64,000 nt of DNA from Gymnogyps californianus (taxonomy: Eukaryota > Chordata > Aves > Accipitriformes > Cathartidae), in assembly GCF_018139145.2 (NCBI RefSeq), contig NC_059500.1, positions 34,081,437 through 34,145,436 of the forward strand, read 5' to 3'. The translations under genes and the position numbers were made by a program. Below the pieces are notes generated by a model, which made no database searches, was not told where the DNA came from, and saw nothing but the letters and a program-made list of their open reading frames with translations. Positions within the stretch are counted from its first letter, which is position 1, and each line of letters opens with the position of its first letter. Below, in pieces: positions 1-14,000 of the stretch.

Positions 1-3000
1 CACCAGAGACAGAACTTCACGCTATTTGCCCCACAAAAACAGAGCCTGCCAGCGTTCAGAGTTACAGCTTAGCCATATCCTCATTCTTCTCTGAAAATCT
101 GACATAAGCCTTTGTAATATCACTGTATCAGAGCTTACCTAGATACAGTAATTCTTCATCTGAAAGCAAGTTTGAGCAGATGCAATTTTTAAATTTGATT
201 GGAACAGTTCTTTACTTCTAGCATTATTTCAAATTTCTGCCTTATACCATGGAATACAATGTTTGATGAAACATTTCACCTGTTGTTGCTGGTTCTTTTA
301 AGTGTTGGGGGTTTTTTCTAACCTGTTTCCTGAAATAATCCCTAAATGGATCTGCCACTTCCTTTAAATATACTTAAAGAGATCCATCAGGATGACCCAG
401 AGAGGCAAATGAAGCAGACCTTGTAGCAAACAGCGTTTGATTTAACCTTTTTGTGTAAAAAACAACTCCAAGGTACAATTTCTTGGTGTTGAATGTGGCT
501 TCTTTGGCTTAATATAATTGCTGAACTATTCATTGAGTCAGAACTTTGAGAGGGTTTATTTTGCAAGAGCTGGGAATATGTTGCCATACTCAAAGAAACT
601 AAGTTGCAGCTGCTTAATTTCCCATTTTCCCCTACCTTTGGGGAACAAAGAAGAAAAAAAAAAAAAAGAGGGACTTCTGAGAATATGATCTCTTTTAACA
701 CATGTGGAATATCTTTTAAGTCCACAGAATAAGAAAACAATGACTCTGTTTTATCTAACTAGTGTTGTCATTTGAATTACAGTTCTGAACAGGACCGAAG
801 GTCTAGGCAGCTTTTTTTTCTTTACTTGCTTCACTCCTTTTTCAATGCCCAGAGCCATACAGATGAGGCGCTGTTGGTATCTTTCCAACAAGAGCAGCAT
901 CTGGCTCTTTGGCAAACTGTTCCACTAACTGTTCTGACCTACTGACAGCTCTAGCACTGCTAATGAATACTGTGTAGGTTGGCTGGAGTGCATATGGGTC
1001 ACCACTTTTAATTCTTCCACTTGGGAGTTATTTTTATGTCAGTAGCATTTGATTTTGAGGAATTTAACGTAATGACTTTGGTCTATCTGAAAAGAAAAAG
1101 GCAAATTATGATTAATTCAGTATTTTTACACTGTAAAGGCAAAAAAAAGAAAAGTGCTAGGAGTTTCTTTGGTACCACTTAAATGCTAACATTCCTGGTT
1201 AGTATCAGGCATTATATCTCTGTTTCCCTAAGTAAGACTAAAATTCATGTCCTGTAGCTCAGTAAGGGGTAGGAAAGTTTGCAGAGTTAAAAGTTTTGTC
1301 TAATAAGTTTAAAGTTGTCTTAAAGAAGTCAATAAAAATACTTCCTATTCTTATTTAGTATAAGCAAGGAAATACAGATGACGTTTTTCTTATTGGAATG
1401 GGAGGACACTACACAGTTCTCTGACTTCATGACAGCATTTGCTGACACAGATAATGTTTACATCTCTCTGAAACCCCTAAAGTATTCTTTTTGTTCCAGC
1501 TTGGTTCATATTTCCCATGTTCCTGCAGTTTAACTGCATGAGGTGTCCTCAGCACCTGTGAATGTCACTGGACCTCAACAGACAAACCATAAAATCTTTG
1601 ATGAAAGCATTAGTGGCTAATATATCAGTGGCCTTTATCCATCCTTTATGCTTTAATAAAAAATATCTATTTAAACCCAAACATGTCTGTTCTCTCATTC
1701 ACATTAATGCTGCTGTTGTGCCGTATTGTTAGAAGTTCTGTTGAAAGTGGACAAAATAAGATGGTAACAGTGGTATGGTCTATATTGTATGAATTATCTC
1801 ATGCAAATGCAGAGCCATACCACTTATTTAGAAAGGATCACTTATCAGGATTCAGGAGTGGTAAAAATTGCTCGCTGGAGAAAAGTCATCTTTCCTGTCC
1901 TAAAAGACTTTTTTGGTCCATTTAGAAATCTAATCCTGTCTACTTCTTATTTGTTTTATGGTTTGAGTGTGTTCTATTCTCCTTCATATAGCTCTAAAAT
2001 GAGAAATTGAAAATAAAGTTATTTCAATTCATGGTGAGTAAATCTAGAAAGGTGCCTCAGGTTGTATGAATGTATATTCCAATCCTTCCCAGGAATTAAA
2101 GAAGGTATTGAAAAGTATAAGTACTGATATTATTCAAGTGAAGCCCTGACATCTCAGTATAATTAAGGCAACTGTGTATTTTCTGTATTTCTCACATGTG
2201 ACATCTATCTATAAGCCAACCTGATAAAGTGTAGAGGGGGGAAAAAAAAGCTCTGACAAGAATATTAATCTGAATTGGTTACAGTTTTATTTCTTATGAT
2301 GGTTTATAAATATTTCACCACATGTGCTGCCAAAAGTCTTGCATTTAATGAATGACCCAAATCTTTTCCCCATATATCCTGTAGTACTGTCTCTGAATGA
2401 ATATTGTAAGTCCCTAATATCTGAACAAAACCAAAGCAAATAAAGTCTGTGACTTCATGCCAAAATCTCCTCAAAATAGATCTGGGAAAATGGGACATTT
2501 TCATTACTATGTAGTGAGGGGTCAAATGCTATATTACTGCACCTACTGTATCTATCAGATTGGTAGAGCAGTAATCGTCTATTTTTCTGTAATACCAGTG
2601 TATAGGGAAATAATTTAATAATTTGGAAACTTTTGCATTTATAATTTAAAATGTCCTAATAGAATTTTTCTTTCCTTCATTTGAAATTTGACCAGTTACC
2701 ACTGTATTCATAAATAGAAAAAGATGCTATACTTCCTGAAGTTGCCTCAACTGCAGAAGTCCATTCACTAAGTAAAAAACCAAACAAACATGTAATCTAA
2801 ATCTCGTAATGTCTTACAAAAGCAAGTAATTCACAAAGGTAAGTGGAGGAATCAAGTTCCTCCCTTTGATATATACGGTATTATTTCATCACAAAGTAAA
2901 AATTTTCATTAATATTTTGGGTCATTTGTATTTATTTTGCAAAGATTTCACAGAATTTGAAATCTAGATTTTTAATGCATATTTGTTGAAGTTCTTTCTA

Positions 3001-6000
3001 TTAGGGCAAATGAAAGCTGATGTGATACTTCACCAAATTTTATGGTGGACATTTTTGTTTATGAGTTGAGGTTTCAGGAAACAATTATAATTATCGTTCT
3101 AAAAGGAATTATTTATTTCAGAAATAAAAAATCTGAGCGCACACATATGTTGAGTCTTGCCACAGAAAAATCTGATAACTACACAGAAGTCAGCATCCTA
3201 GCTTTCCAGAAACACTGGAGGTAAGAACATTGACTAGACACACTCCTAAGGCTGATATCCTATCTGTAGCCTTCATTGTCAGTAAAGCATCAGTCAGCTT
3301 GTGTAGGGATGGTGAGTCCTGTGGCCATCTGGGCTCCTCTCTGAACTGAGACGGGTATCTGAATTATGGAATTCTTGAGTTTTCACTTTCATTGCATTTT
3401 TGTGAAGTCGTCTGGGTTAAGACTGGCTTATATGTAGTTTTCTTAGGCTGGGCTTGTTAAAATGTAGTGTAGCTGCACTACTGCTAAAATTAACACCTTT
3501 CTGTATGGCATCCCTCTTTAGAAAATTAGTAAGTCATTGTTTGTGTTACACGGCTCCAGAGGAGATGGAAACCCTGATATCCTTGAGCCAGTGTGAAGGT
3601 TTTGGTCAGGTTTGATGAAGCTTTCTCTGTTTTCACAATGTATTCAAAATAACCTGTTGGTGTAACTGCTGTTCAGAAACCACTGTCCTTATTTTCCTTG
3701 CTTGGGTTACCAGACTTCTTTTTAAATATACAACTGTGCAATACATAAGTTACAATTAAATTTTACAGAGGGGAAGAAAAAGAGAGACTGTTTGTACAAG
3801 AGTGCAGAGGTTGTAAGAATGGGAGAGATTCCAACAGGTTAGCTGTTTAGCTTGCAGTCAATTTTCCTACATGGAAAGTGTGGAAAGGGTATAAGTGAAT
3901 GTATTCAATATAGATCGGTTTCTCAAAATTATTGCCATCATGGGGAGGTGGTGATTAGGTGTCTGATAAACTCTTCAAAATTTAGAAACCTAGTTCTGAA
4001 ATTTCACTTCAAAGTGAGTTTAATGATGAGCAGTGGCCTAAAAGAAGGTCTACATTTATTCATTAATGAAGTGTTAAAATTTTGATGTGTTCCACTATGA
4101 ACATACCTGAACATGCATCACAGAGTGATAATTTTTCATCATTGTTTACCTAAGCACAGCTAATGTGTGGCAGATAGATAGTAACCTCAAAAGTCACCTC
4201 ATTGAAAAGCATTGAATTCAGCATTTGACTGTTACTTTCAGGTATATAAGAAGTTGATTTTGAGATGTTGATATATCAAGGATCAAAAAGTGATACAATG
4301 AAATTGAACTACGTAAACATCTTTTAAAAATAAATTCTTACAGATTTTTTTCTGTAGATATATATCACTGATCTGTAGCTTTATCTACTACAACCTCTTT
4401 TTCTAATCCCTGCCCACCACAAGGGTGTGCAAGTAACATCTATAATATGCAGAGAGCAGGCAGTCAACCCATGCAGTCCCCATGGAGATCTCAAGCACTA
4501 TGAAGAATATTTTGCTGAAATCCCTACTAGACTAATTTTACCCATGTGAATAAACACTATGACGAATACTATCTCAACTTATTTTAAAAGGGGTTATGCA
4601 CTCAGAGCTGCTTTAACAACTTGACATGCAGAACTGATAACTCACTATATTATGGTGTGAGACAGGTTATCCTTTGAAAATTATGCATAGCTACTACTTT
4701 CTTAATAATATAGCAAGAAGTTGGACAGGTGATGCATTGACAAGTCAATTATTAAGTGCATCCCATACTGGGGGAAGATTAGAATGGAAGGTATGGATAG
4801 ACTTAGAGAAACCATAAACTATAGGGGTAGGATAACAATGTGATATTCTGAAAGATCTTGAATGTTGTAAACAATGAAATAAAGAACCTGCAGAAACTGT
4901 GTAACAAAATTCATTGAAAAGAGAACTGAATCTAAACATCAAGCAATATTTCCTGAGAAATCTACTAGTGGAAGAGTTTATTAAGGGAAACTCTTTCACT
5001 TGAGTAATTTAGAATTAGACTGGAGCAAAGACTGACATGGTAGTGGAAAAGATGATCTAACTGCTGTGATTCTGTGATTATTTTAACTGGAAAGTTTTTG
5101 TTTATGTTTTGTTAGGACACCTTTCCTACATGGTGAGGCCTTAAAAACGTTGTACAGCTGTTGTCTGACTTTCTCCTGTCTGGCACTCTGTGTGATTTAA
5201 ATAACACTTAACACATGGCACTTGGAACATGCAGTGTTGGTGTAGCTGTTCTGCTCTTTTCAGCCACTACAACTCTACCAGCAATACTGTGCTCCAACTT
5301 CAGCCCTGGACAAAAAAGAAAAGAAACTGTACCTGTTTGCCACTTCATGGTAGCCCCACTTCAAAATATTGTCTAAAAATAAGTTGTGTTAATACATTTG
5401 GTATCTCAGAGCGGGAATGAATTAAGATTTAGGGATGGATTTTTAATATTGGCCTCATTTTAGTGCCACCGATCTACTTCACATTGGCTTTACAGAAAGA
5501 CCACTGTATTACTATTATACTAATAGTCAAACATAAATGAACACAGTGGGATGGATTTTGAGAAGTACCCAGTAAAAGTTATCCTAACTTCAAGAGCAAC
5601 AGAGTGAAGCCAATGCTGGGTGCTTTTGAGAGTCCTAGCCAGCAAGTTTTGCAAATATAGAACAATATACAATACTAGCTGTATTGTTGCTATGTAGTGG
5701 AAAAACATGTAATTATATACAAGCCCAATCCCATGCATGTATATCTGTTGAATTCTTTGGAGTGGATGCACTATGGTTTGTCATGCCAAAGGCTGAAAAG
5801 CACTATTAAATGCAGTACTCACTACTATGTTCCTTTGATTCCAGCTACACTGATGTTAATGTCTTCAGGAACAGGCCCTTGTTTTGGACAGTTAGGAAAG
5901 TAAGTATTAGAGACTCTGTTAGATCAATAGTTTATTTTTCTGTTAGGTCTGTTCTCCATGCCCAGCATGCTATTTTCGCAAGCCCTTCTTCATTCGCTTG

Positions 6001-8065
6001 CAACTTCCCCAATGCTGAACCTTGTCATTATGCTGGATAGGTATTTGAACAAAAAGAATCAAATACGCCCAGGAAGAGTTTGTCCTCACATATGAAGGCA
6101 GCACACCATAAAGCAAGGAGGTTTATCTTTTCTCAACATAGCTACTATAACTGCTCTTGAAATCATGAAGTCAATTCAATGCATACACGGGATGAATGCT
6201 ACTAGGAAATCAAAGGGGGAAAACAAAGATAAAAATGTCTTGAGAACTTAATCTTGACTTGTGACAAAAAATATGAAGCATTAACTAAGCAGAAAATATG
6301 GGAAGACTCTGTAAATAGCTGAAGCATGTGAATATCAAGAATATAATGGAATCACTAGTGCCATAGGTAAGGGCATAACTATAAGTAACAGGATGGAACT
6401 GAAAGGGGAAGATGTAGATTGAACTTCAGTAGGAGAACCACTAGCCAGAAAGATGGACAGAAGAACTAAATAAGTCCTTTTGTTTTCTAACTTGTAGGAT
6501 TTAAATAGGTAGATCTTCCATAGCATTTGCCTGCTCTGATTTAGGGAGGATAGACTGGCTGTGACTCAAATACATATGTAAATAATAGTTTTGCTCTAGA
6601 AAGAAAATTACATACTCTGCAATTTATTAAATTTGTAGTTTTGTATTGGACATACTATAAGTAGACCTTTACATTAAAGACTTGTTCCAGCTAGACAATT
6701 GGTACATTTTATTGCTGTTTTATGACTGTGTGTGCTTTGCATTTGTGCTTTACATTTTTGTAAATGTATGTTTTTGTACATTTTTTTTTTGAAGCCTTTC
6801 CATGTTTTACATGGACTGTGGGATAAAAGCAGAGATCATCTGTTCCATGCTTAGAACAAGAGATTAGAATTAATTGTGAAAGCTCTGTTTCCTAACACTT
6901 TTATGTCATTTAAATATTACATTAATAAACACACAGAGACTGTCTGAGTCTCTCCTCAGAGGGCAATTATCAGAAAGCAGAATAACACCATCACTAGTGC
7001 CAAAACAAAAATGAATTTTAGTTAAAAAAGGATGATACACTGTTAACCCTGAGTCTTAGTGCATACCCCAAAACTGGAACAGACATTTCTGGGATTACTC
7101 AGATCTACCTGAAGTGCACTGTTCTGTTGCACTGAACGCTGCATTTAAGTAACCTTCACCAACATAGGTAGGAAGCATATGCTATATATTTTTCTGACAA
7201 AGATGCCCCTTTCTTCACTCTGTGCATGGAGTTGTTTTCTGTTGTTTGTTGATACTCTGCTAGCAGTCTGTGGGATCTACCAAAGGTAACTATGAACAAG
7301 ATATTGCTAGTAGGCTTAAATTCATCTGGAAAAATGCAGGGATTTAGAATCTGAGAAAGGCTGAAAGCAAATGCTGAATGAACAAGATCTGAGGGACAGG
7401 TCCTAGGAGGTTAAAAGAAGAAAAAACCTTGTTTTCAGATTATCCCGTCCATCACTGTTTAACTAACAACCTGTTAGTAGTACTAATGGTTAATTGATAA
7501 ATGAAATGAAAATTGCCGGCTGCTGCTGAATTTCTAAAGGATTCTCATATCAGACTTGCATGCCTAACAGCTACTGCAACTGTAAGCTATCATAACTGAG
7601 GCATAACAGTGAAGATCTAATATCTCTGATATATTTATTATATAACCATTTTGGTTTTATAAAAGTTACTTAAAATAGCAGATTGTTTCAGTCTTTAGGA
7701 ACTTCCCAGAATATATCAAGAAAAGCAAAGTAGTCTTACAGGAGCTGGTTTGCTTTATATTATTTAACACAATTTAAATTAATGTCAATATATCAGAAGA
7801 GTTAAGATATAGCTATTTTTCTCGTTACAGAGAAAGAAAAGGATACCATGATCTTTCACAATTTGTGTAGTCTCCCATTATTTGTCAGACAGCTGCAAGA
7901 AACATTTCTGGGAGGATTCACTTGTGAGGTGATGCCATGTTTGCCAGTGGCATTTAATTTTACATTTAAGCAATTATTTCATGCTAGGAAAAAATTAAAA
8001 GCAATCCATCCCTGTGGACACAACTAAATTCCTTTTAAATTGTGCAGGGATGGGATTCTATTATT

Positions 8066-8081
8066 AAAAAAAAAAAAAAAA
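8066..8081 (+). repeat. Poly(A) tract, 16 A
   Basis: Simple homopolymer in AT-rich sequence, no associated element seen. Confidence 0.9.
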
Positions 8082-11000
8082 GGAATTTGGCAGTTCTTTT
8101 GACAATAAGGTACAGATAACATTGACTCGTGTCTGTGATGGAGGCATGGCTATGCAAGCCACCACAGCTATCCCTTTGTGTTTTGACCTCCAATACCTTA
8201 ACTGTTTTAGTCCTCAACAGTCTGTCAACTGAGCCAAACTTTCTGGTGGTTCTATGATATAGCCAGCCAAATGTACACTGAAGCACGTATGGGGACCACA
8301 CACACCATTTTAACTTGTAAGATTAACTGGACTTGACTTTTGCTTCATTTTTCATCTTAGAACAAGACAATTAGAATTACTGGAGCTATTATTTTCAAAT
8401 CAGTAAAGCACATTAATAGTATTGCACTATACTAAGTGCAAGGTAAAGCCCAATTATTTCATATCCCCACTACTAAAGAACATACTCCAAATAGATTTTT
8501 GAAACTCCCAAACAAGAGAAAACTACAGAGGTTTAAAATAATTCCTACTTTATCTTCTTTTATTCTGTGGCTGTCAGATCCTAATCTGCTAACAGTCAAG
8601 TTCCATAACATTACCCCGTAATCACACAGGAAAGTTTAACATTGTGACTGACCATGACTGCAGCTGCACAGAGGTGTTAACATCCTTCTTGATATCATTT
8701 ACATTTACTTAGGTTCAGATTTACATGGTCTTATTCTCCGTCAGCTCCAGATGTACTTACATTCTCCTGAAGGCAGAGGACAAACAATCTATTATTTACA
8801 GAAATTGCAGAACACAGGTAATTTTTTAAATTGCCTAAGTTGTCATCAAAGCATATGGGAAGATAATATATTTCTTAAGAGAATTTTAAAATTAAAGGCA
8901 AAATCCCTTAAGTAACACCTTCTCTCATAATAATCTGTCACAGCTCTTTGTAGTGAATCATGCCGCGCCAGACCCCATTGTTAAAACACCTAAACATACT
9001 CAGCAACCTCCAAAAAGCATTAAGACTCTAGAAGTATGTCTAGACTATGTACACTACATTATTTTAATAAGGTACAGTGGCATTAAAAAGTACATATAGA
9101 TCCTATTAAGAATAAATAAGATAGAAAATGTGTCTCTTATTCATACTGCTACCATGCAATGTTTGGATCCAAACAGTCTGGTAATCTGCCAAAGCAAAAA
9201 CCAAAAGCATTAAAACTAGAGCCAGTTCTTGCTTGTAAACCTCTCGCTGCTGCTGTGATAAGTTCCTTTATCCTGTAAAGAACAGCCTCCTACTCTTCAT
9301 CTTAAATAGTATTTGTGAATGTTACTCATCAGAAATCTAAAATAGCAGGTGGATTCTGAAAATGACTGGTTGCTATGATCAAAACATTTATCTGCTTTTT
9401 ATAGCATAAAACAAAGCTTAAAGCTTTTGAGTAATTGAAAATATATTTTCCCTGGCAAACTGGAATGCAGATATATCAACTCTACCCTTGTAAAAAGTCA
9501 ATTAAAATATATTTGCTGTATTCTAGCAGTTTTAAGTACTAGACTACCTGTTTAATGAGAAGTATATCCAGGATAGAGAGATTTAAATAGTTTTACAATG
9601 AAACCACAGAGCAAGAACATATTTTCACTGCTAGGCATTTTCAGGGAGTATGTGTGGAGAATAGATGTTTGCCAGGACTATCTGGAAGAACACAAAAAAA
9701 TACAGCACTCAAGACAGACTATTACTGTCCCTTAAAAGCAGACAATTTTTTATTCCTGGAAAGGTGTCTGAGAAGTTGATGAACAAGCACATCTAACACC
9801 ACGTGCCTTCTGCCAGCAGACAAGATTCCCCACAATAGCTTCAGCTTTGTAAGATCACTGAAACTGACAGGTTTTAGCTATTATTTTCTTTCCTCTGCCT
9901 TTAACAAAGGTAAAAACACTATGCTTTTCCTCTTTCTCTTAAAATACTGTTATTTCTTTATTGCTGTGTTATTTACACCCAGGTTATATTCATCAGATGA
10001 ATATATAGAGCTATCTAAGCAATTTGAAAGTTGTTTTTCAATATGCAGGTCATTTGAAAATCACCTTCTGATATTCTGTTCCCACTCTTCAAAGATACTC
10101 TCAATTTTTTATTTTTTGTATGTAAATCACAACTTTTTATAGCCATTATCATACAAGAAAAATATCTGATGCCACTGTAGTCTTGTATTTTTTGTAAGTA
10201 CCGCACTTCAGAATATTCTAATTTATCTTTCTATCCCTCATATAATAGTTTTTAAGGAAAACTAATTGGATTGTTACATAACCCTGACACTAACCTACAA
10301 CAAGTAACCAGCTTCTGGATTTTCCTTGTAGGTCAGCAATTTGCAACCATCTTTCACAACTTGCCTAAAATGCTCTGTTTCCCTGTTGGCGTGAGGAAAG
10401 TAAATAGAAGTATGTCTGTATTTAATATTTCTTCCATTCAGAAATTCTCCAGATTCCATGAATGTGAGCTGATGTCTGTTGTCAGGGACTAATTCTCTCA
10501 GGCTTTCTTCATGACTGAAAAGAATTAACAAGAATTTGATTAGTCTTGTAGAAATACCTTGGGAAATAAAAATTAATTTGGGCTTTTTGCTGAAGTTATT
10601 AGTTCTACTGAAATGTTCTCAGTGCTATTTATAAAGCAACCTCCTGAACTTGTACATAAAGTAATTTGATAAATAACCGCTATAGTGTTTTGCTGTATAT
10701 TGTAGAAGTGACACTGTATGCTGTTCTAAACTTGAAAGCCCATCCCCAGATAGGAATGGAGATTTGAGTAATTACTTACATGTGGGTCATTTATGAGTAC
10801 GACAAGCCAGGCAGGCTTGGGACTTTATGGGAACAATAAAACATTGGGTGCCATCTCAGTCATACATTCTGAAGTCAATGCAAGCCACACGCTATAGATA
10901 AAAAACTTTTGCATTTTCCAAATAGTTTTCCAACAAATCAGATTCACATTTCATGTGAGGATGTATTAAACAAGACAATGTACATTGACACTGTCCTGTT

Positions 11001-14000
11001 ATGGTAGTACTCATTTCAGTATCACCTCCCAGACAGATGTTATACTTGAAAATGTACCTGAAGCATGCTTCCTTACTATGTTTTCCTGTCTCTTTTGATG
11101 CTCAAAATTTACAGGTGGCAGTGTATAAATCAGTAGTGAAGGGAAATATTGCTTGCCTGTATCTTTTTGGTTAATAGCAGTGATATCTGTGAAGAATGTA
11201 TTACGATGGGTTAAATCCTTGGAACTATGTAATTTTCCTAGATGAACAGAGTGCTTTGTTTCTGATGATAAAAAAAATATTTACTTTGGTGCTATAGAAC
11301 TGTTGACACAAAAATACATTTTCAACTCATCTTGGTGGAGCTGCAGATACTACATCAGGTTCACACTGAGATTTGTCTGTAGTTCTGACTGCAAGAGAGA
11401 GTAAGAGAGCCAGAGACTGCATTCTTAACAAAACACTTTGTAATGTTTCAGAACAAAAGAGAAGTCTGTGTTCACAAAAACTCAAGCTTATTGAAGCAAT
11501 AAAATAGCAAAAGATAAGCTTCATGCAAACACCAAATTAATCCCCAGAAAATGGTCAGATTTAATGAACTGCCTTTCTGAGTGTCTGGTATAACTATTTC
11601 TCTGAGATTACATGGACTCTATAATTTTATTTTTTTTAAATTTGAACTGACATCAGAACTTCTAGCAATCACTAACTACAGTGATTATTCCTTGTATATC
11701 CATTATATATGACAGAAAGTTAGTCTAATCCTTCATGGGATGTAATGCAATCCTCATATAATGCTGAAGTCTAAAGTTGCCAACATTTTATTTCTGAAAA
11801 GCTCCAAACTCACTTTTCCATTTCTCAGTAGAGTATAGGTGTCATCATTGTTGCTTGATAAGAAGTATCCATAAGTCTAATACACTTGATAAAATCAACT
11901 GGAGTTGATGTTTCTTACAGGTGCAACACGGGAGCTGTAACTCATTGAAGAAGATGAAAGTTGTGCCTCTAAGCCATCATTATGCCTTTGTGATTCTGGA
12001 TGTTTCAGTAGTTGAGCTAGTTTTCAACAGTTTAGTAACATGTGATGGATCATCAAGATTGCAACAGCCTCCTTAAACTGCTCTATGGATATCATAGCTA
12101 CTTGGCATTTCTGCAGTGCTATATAACTGTGCAGCTTCTGATCCTGGCCAATCTGAAAAAAAGACTGTAATTTGAATTAGTCCAGGATGGTTTCCCAGTT
12201 CATCTGGTATAGCCACTTCTATAGGGGGACCTCAGCAGATGCTGTTGAATATCATCAGTTACTCTGTCATTGGGTCTTTTAGATACATTCTCAATTTCTG
12301 ATAGCTGACTATATTTTCTGACTCATAGCTTGCTATGGCTTCTAACCTGAGGATCATATGTCTGTTCCTAAGTGTTGAGCAGGACTGAGTATAGGGAAAG
12401 TATACATATACTAAGCCAGAATTTTCCACGGACAATACCAGATGGACGCCGCCATCTTATGGTCACTGTTGGAGACAGGATACCAGTCTCAGCCCAAACA
12501 CCAGAGCCTTCCTTAGTCTGAACAAGTACAACCATTCCTGTCTTTTTAAGAGCTCATCACCTAATGGAATAACCTTTAATGCATATATAGGTAAAGACTT
12601 CAGTGGAAGTCAAATCCCTTTTAATGGCACCAGACAGGCATTTGGAATGCTGTCTGAATGCTGCAAGTTGTCAGGTATGTGTTTTCATCCCAGCTAATTT
12701 CCATGTGAATAGCTTGGGATAACTGAGAAGCTAGATATATAATGTCCTATAATAACGGGCCAGAACAGTTTCAGCAGAACTGAAAATCAAATTTCTGGAT
12801 GTAAATAAAAAGTAACGTTCCTCCTGTACCTTAGGCAAAATATGGGCACCCTCACTTTGACTTCTCAGGAAAATCTTACATTTTCTAGAAGAAAGAAATG
12901 GACTGTGGCAGAGTGTTTCCTACTGCTTGCATTGTGGCTCACACAGCTCTCCTGTTTTCATTCTGCTTCTCTGCTGCAAAAGCCAGCACATGTGTGGCCA
13001 CTCCTAGGGTGTGCTTGGCAAGCGTCAGAGCACAGACGCCAAGCTCCGGAATGCGCTTTTTCCAGCATCGATATATGGGACTGTAGCTGTCTTCCTGGCT
13101 GGATTTCTTCATGCTGCTGGCTGGCTCCATATTTGGCTGCCAAAACTACTGAAGGAGTTGCCAGCAGGACTGGTGTGAGGATTAGTCTGGTTTAGCTGTC
13201 CTAACCTTCAGGATGCCGTGAGCTTTCAATTTCCCTTTCACAAAGGAAAAAAAACCCATCTTTTTTATGTTTAAGAACAAGATTCTAGAAGCATTTTTTT
13301 TTTGAGAGATCCATTTTCAAGTGACTTTTGTGGTGAAGGAAGAGGAAGTGCCATATTTATCTGAACTGTTAGCGCACACACAGCAAACAAACCCATGTAC
13401 AAATTCTGCCCATACTTTTTGAGCAGGCCACAGATTGATCAAGTTTCTTCCTCGACTTGCTCATAGCTAAATGGGAGAACCATATTGCTTTCCGCATTTC
13501 TTCAAGACTGGGTATCTAGACTATTTTTAAGTTGGCAACATACAAACCAACTTATTTATGTCTCTAAAAACAGCATGTAAGAACAAGTTACATTGTTCAG
13601 TTTATGACTAAAGCAAGCATACTGAGAAGAATGCAAAAGAATACTGAGACCTCTCAGAATACAGGGACCTCTGTTTGCATCTTGAACAAACGTACCAATC
13701 CTGAATGTTTTATATGCGTCAGATACTGGTGATAGAGAAAGAATATCAAGAACTGCCTGAGCTGCCAGGCAAATAGCACAACCCAAAAGCAGGTTGAAGG
13801 TATTGAAAGATACCAGAGTGACATCTACTTCTTTGCATCTTGGCTGTAGGACAGGTGTGTGGATGATGTACATCCTGAAAATGGGCCAGTAGACAGCACT
13901 TCCCCACTACATTTTGGAGGTCTGAAAGGCACTGTAGCTTATTGAGGCAAAAGCCATTATAATGTTCCTTTGGGGATGATGCAGTTCTGCGCTGCCTGAA

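Noticed and set aside
5040..5080. GATGATCTAACTGCTGTGAT and following TCTGTGATTA resembling a CR1 tail
   Set aside because: Too short, and no CR1 sequence upstream.
12842..13195. 117-codon plus-strand open frame with Cys/Trp-rich translation
   Set aside because: No homology recognised, overlapping frames on both strands, no splice or promoter context; length is within chance.
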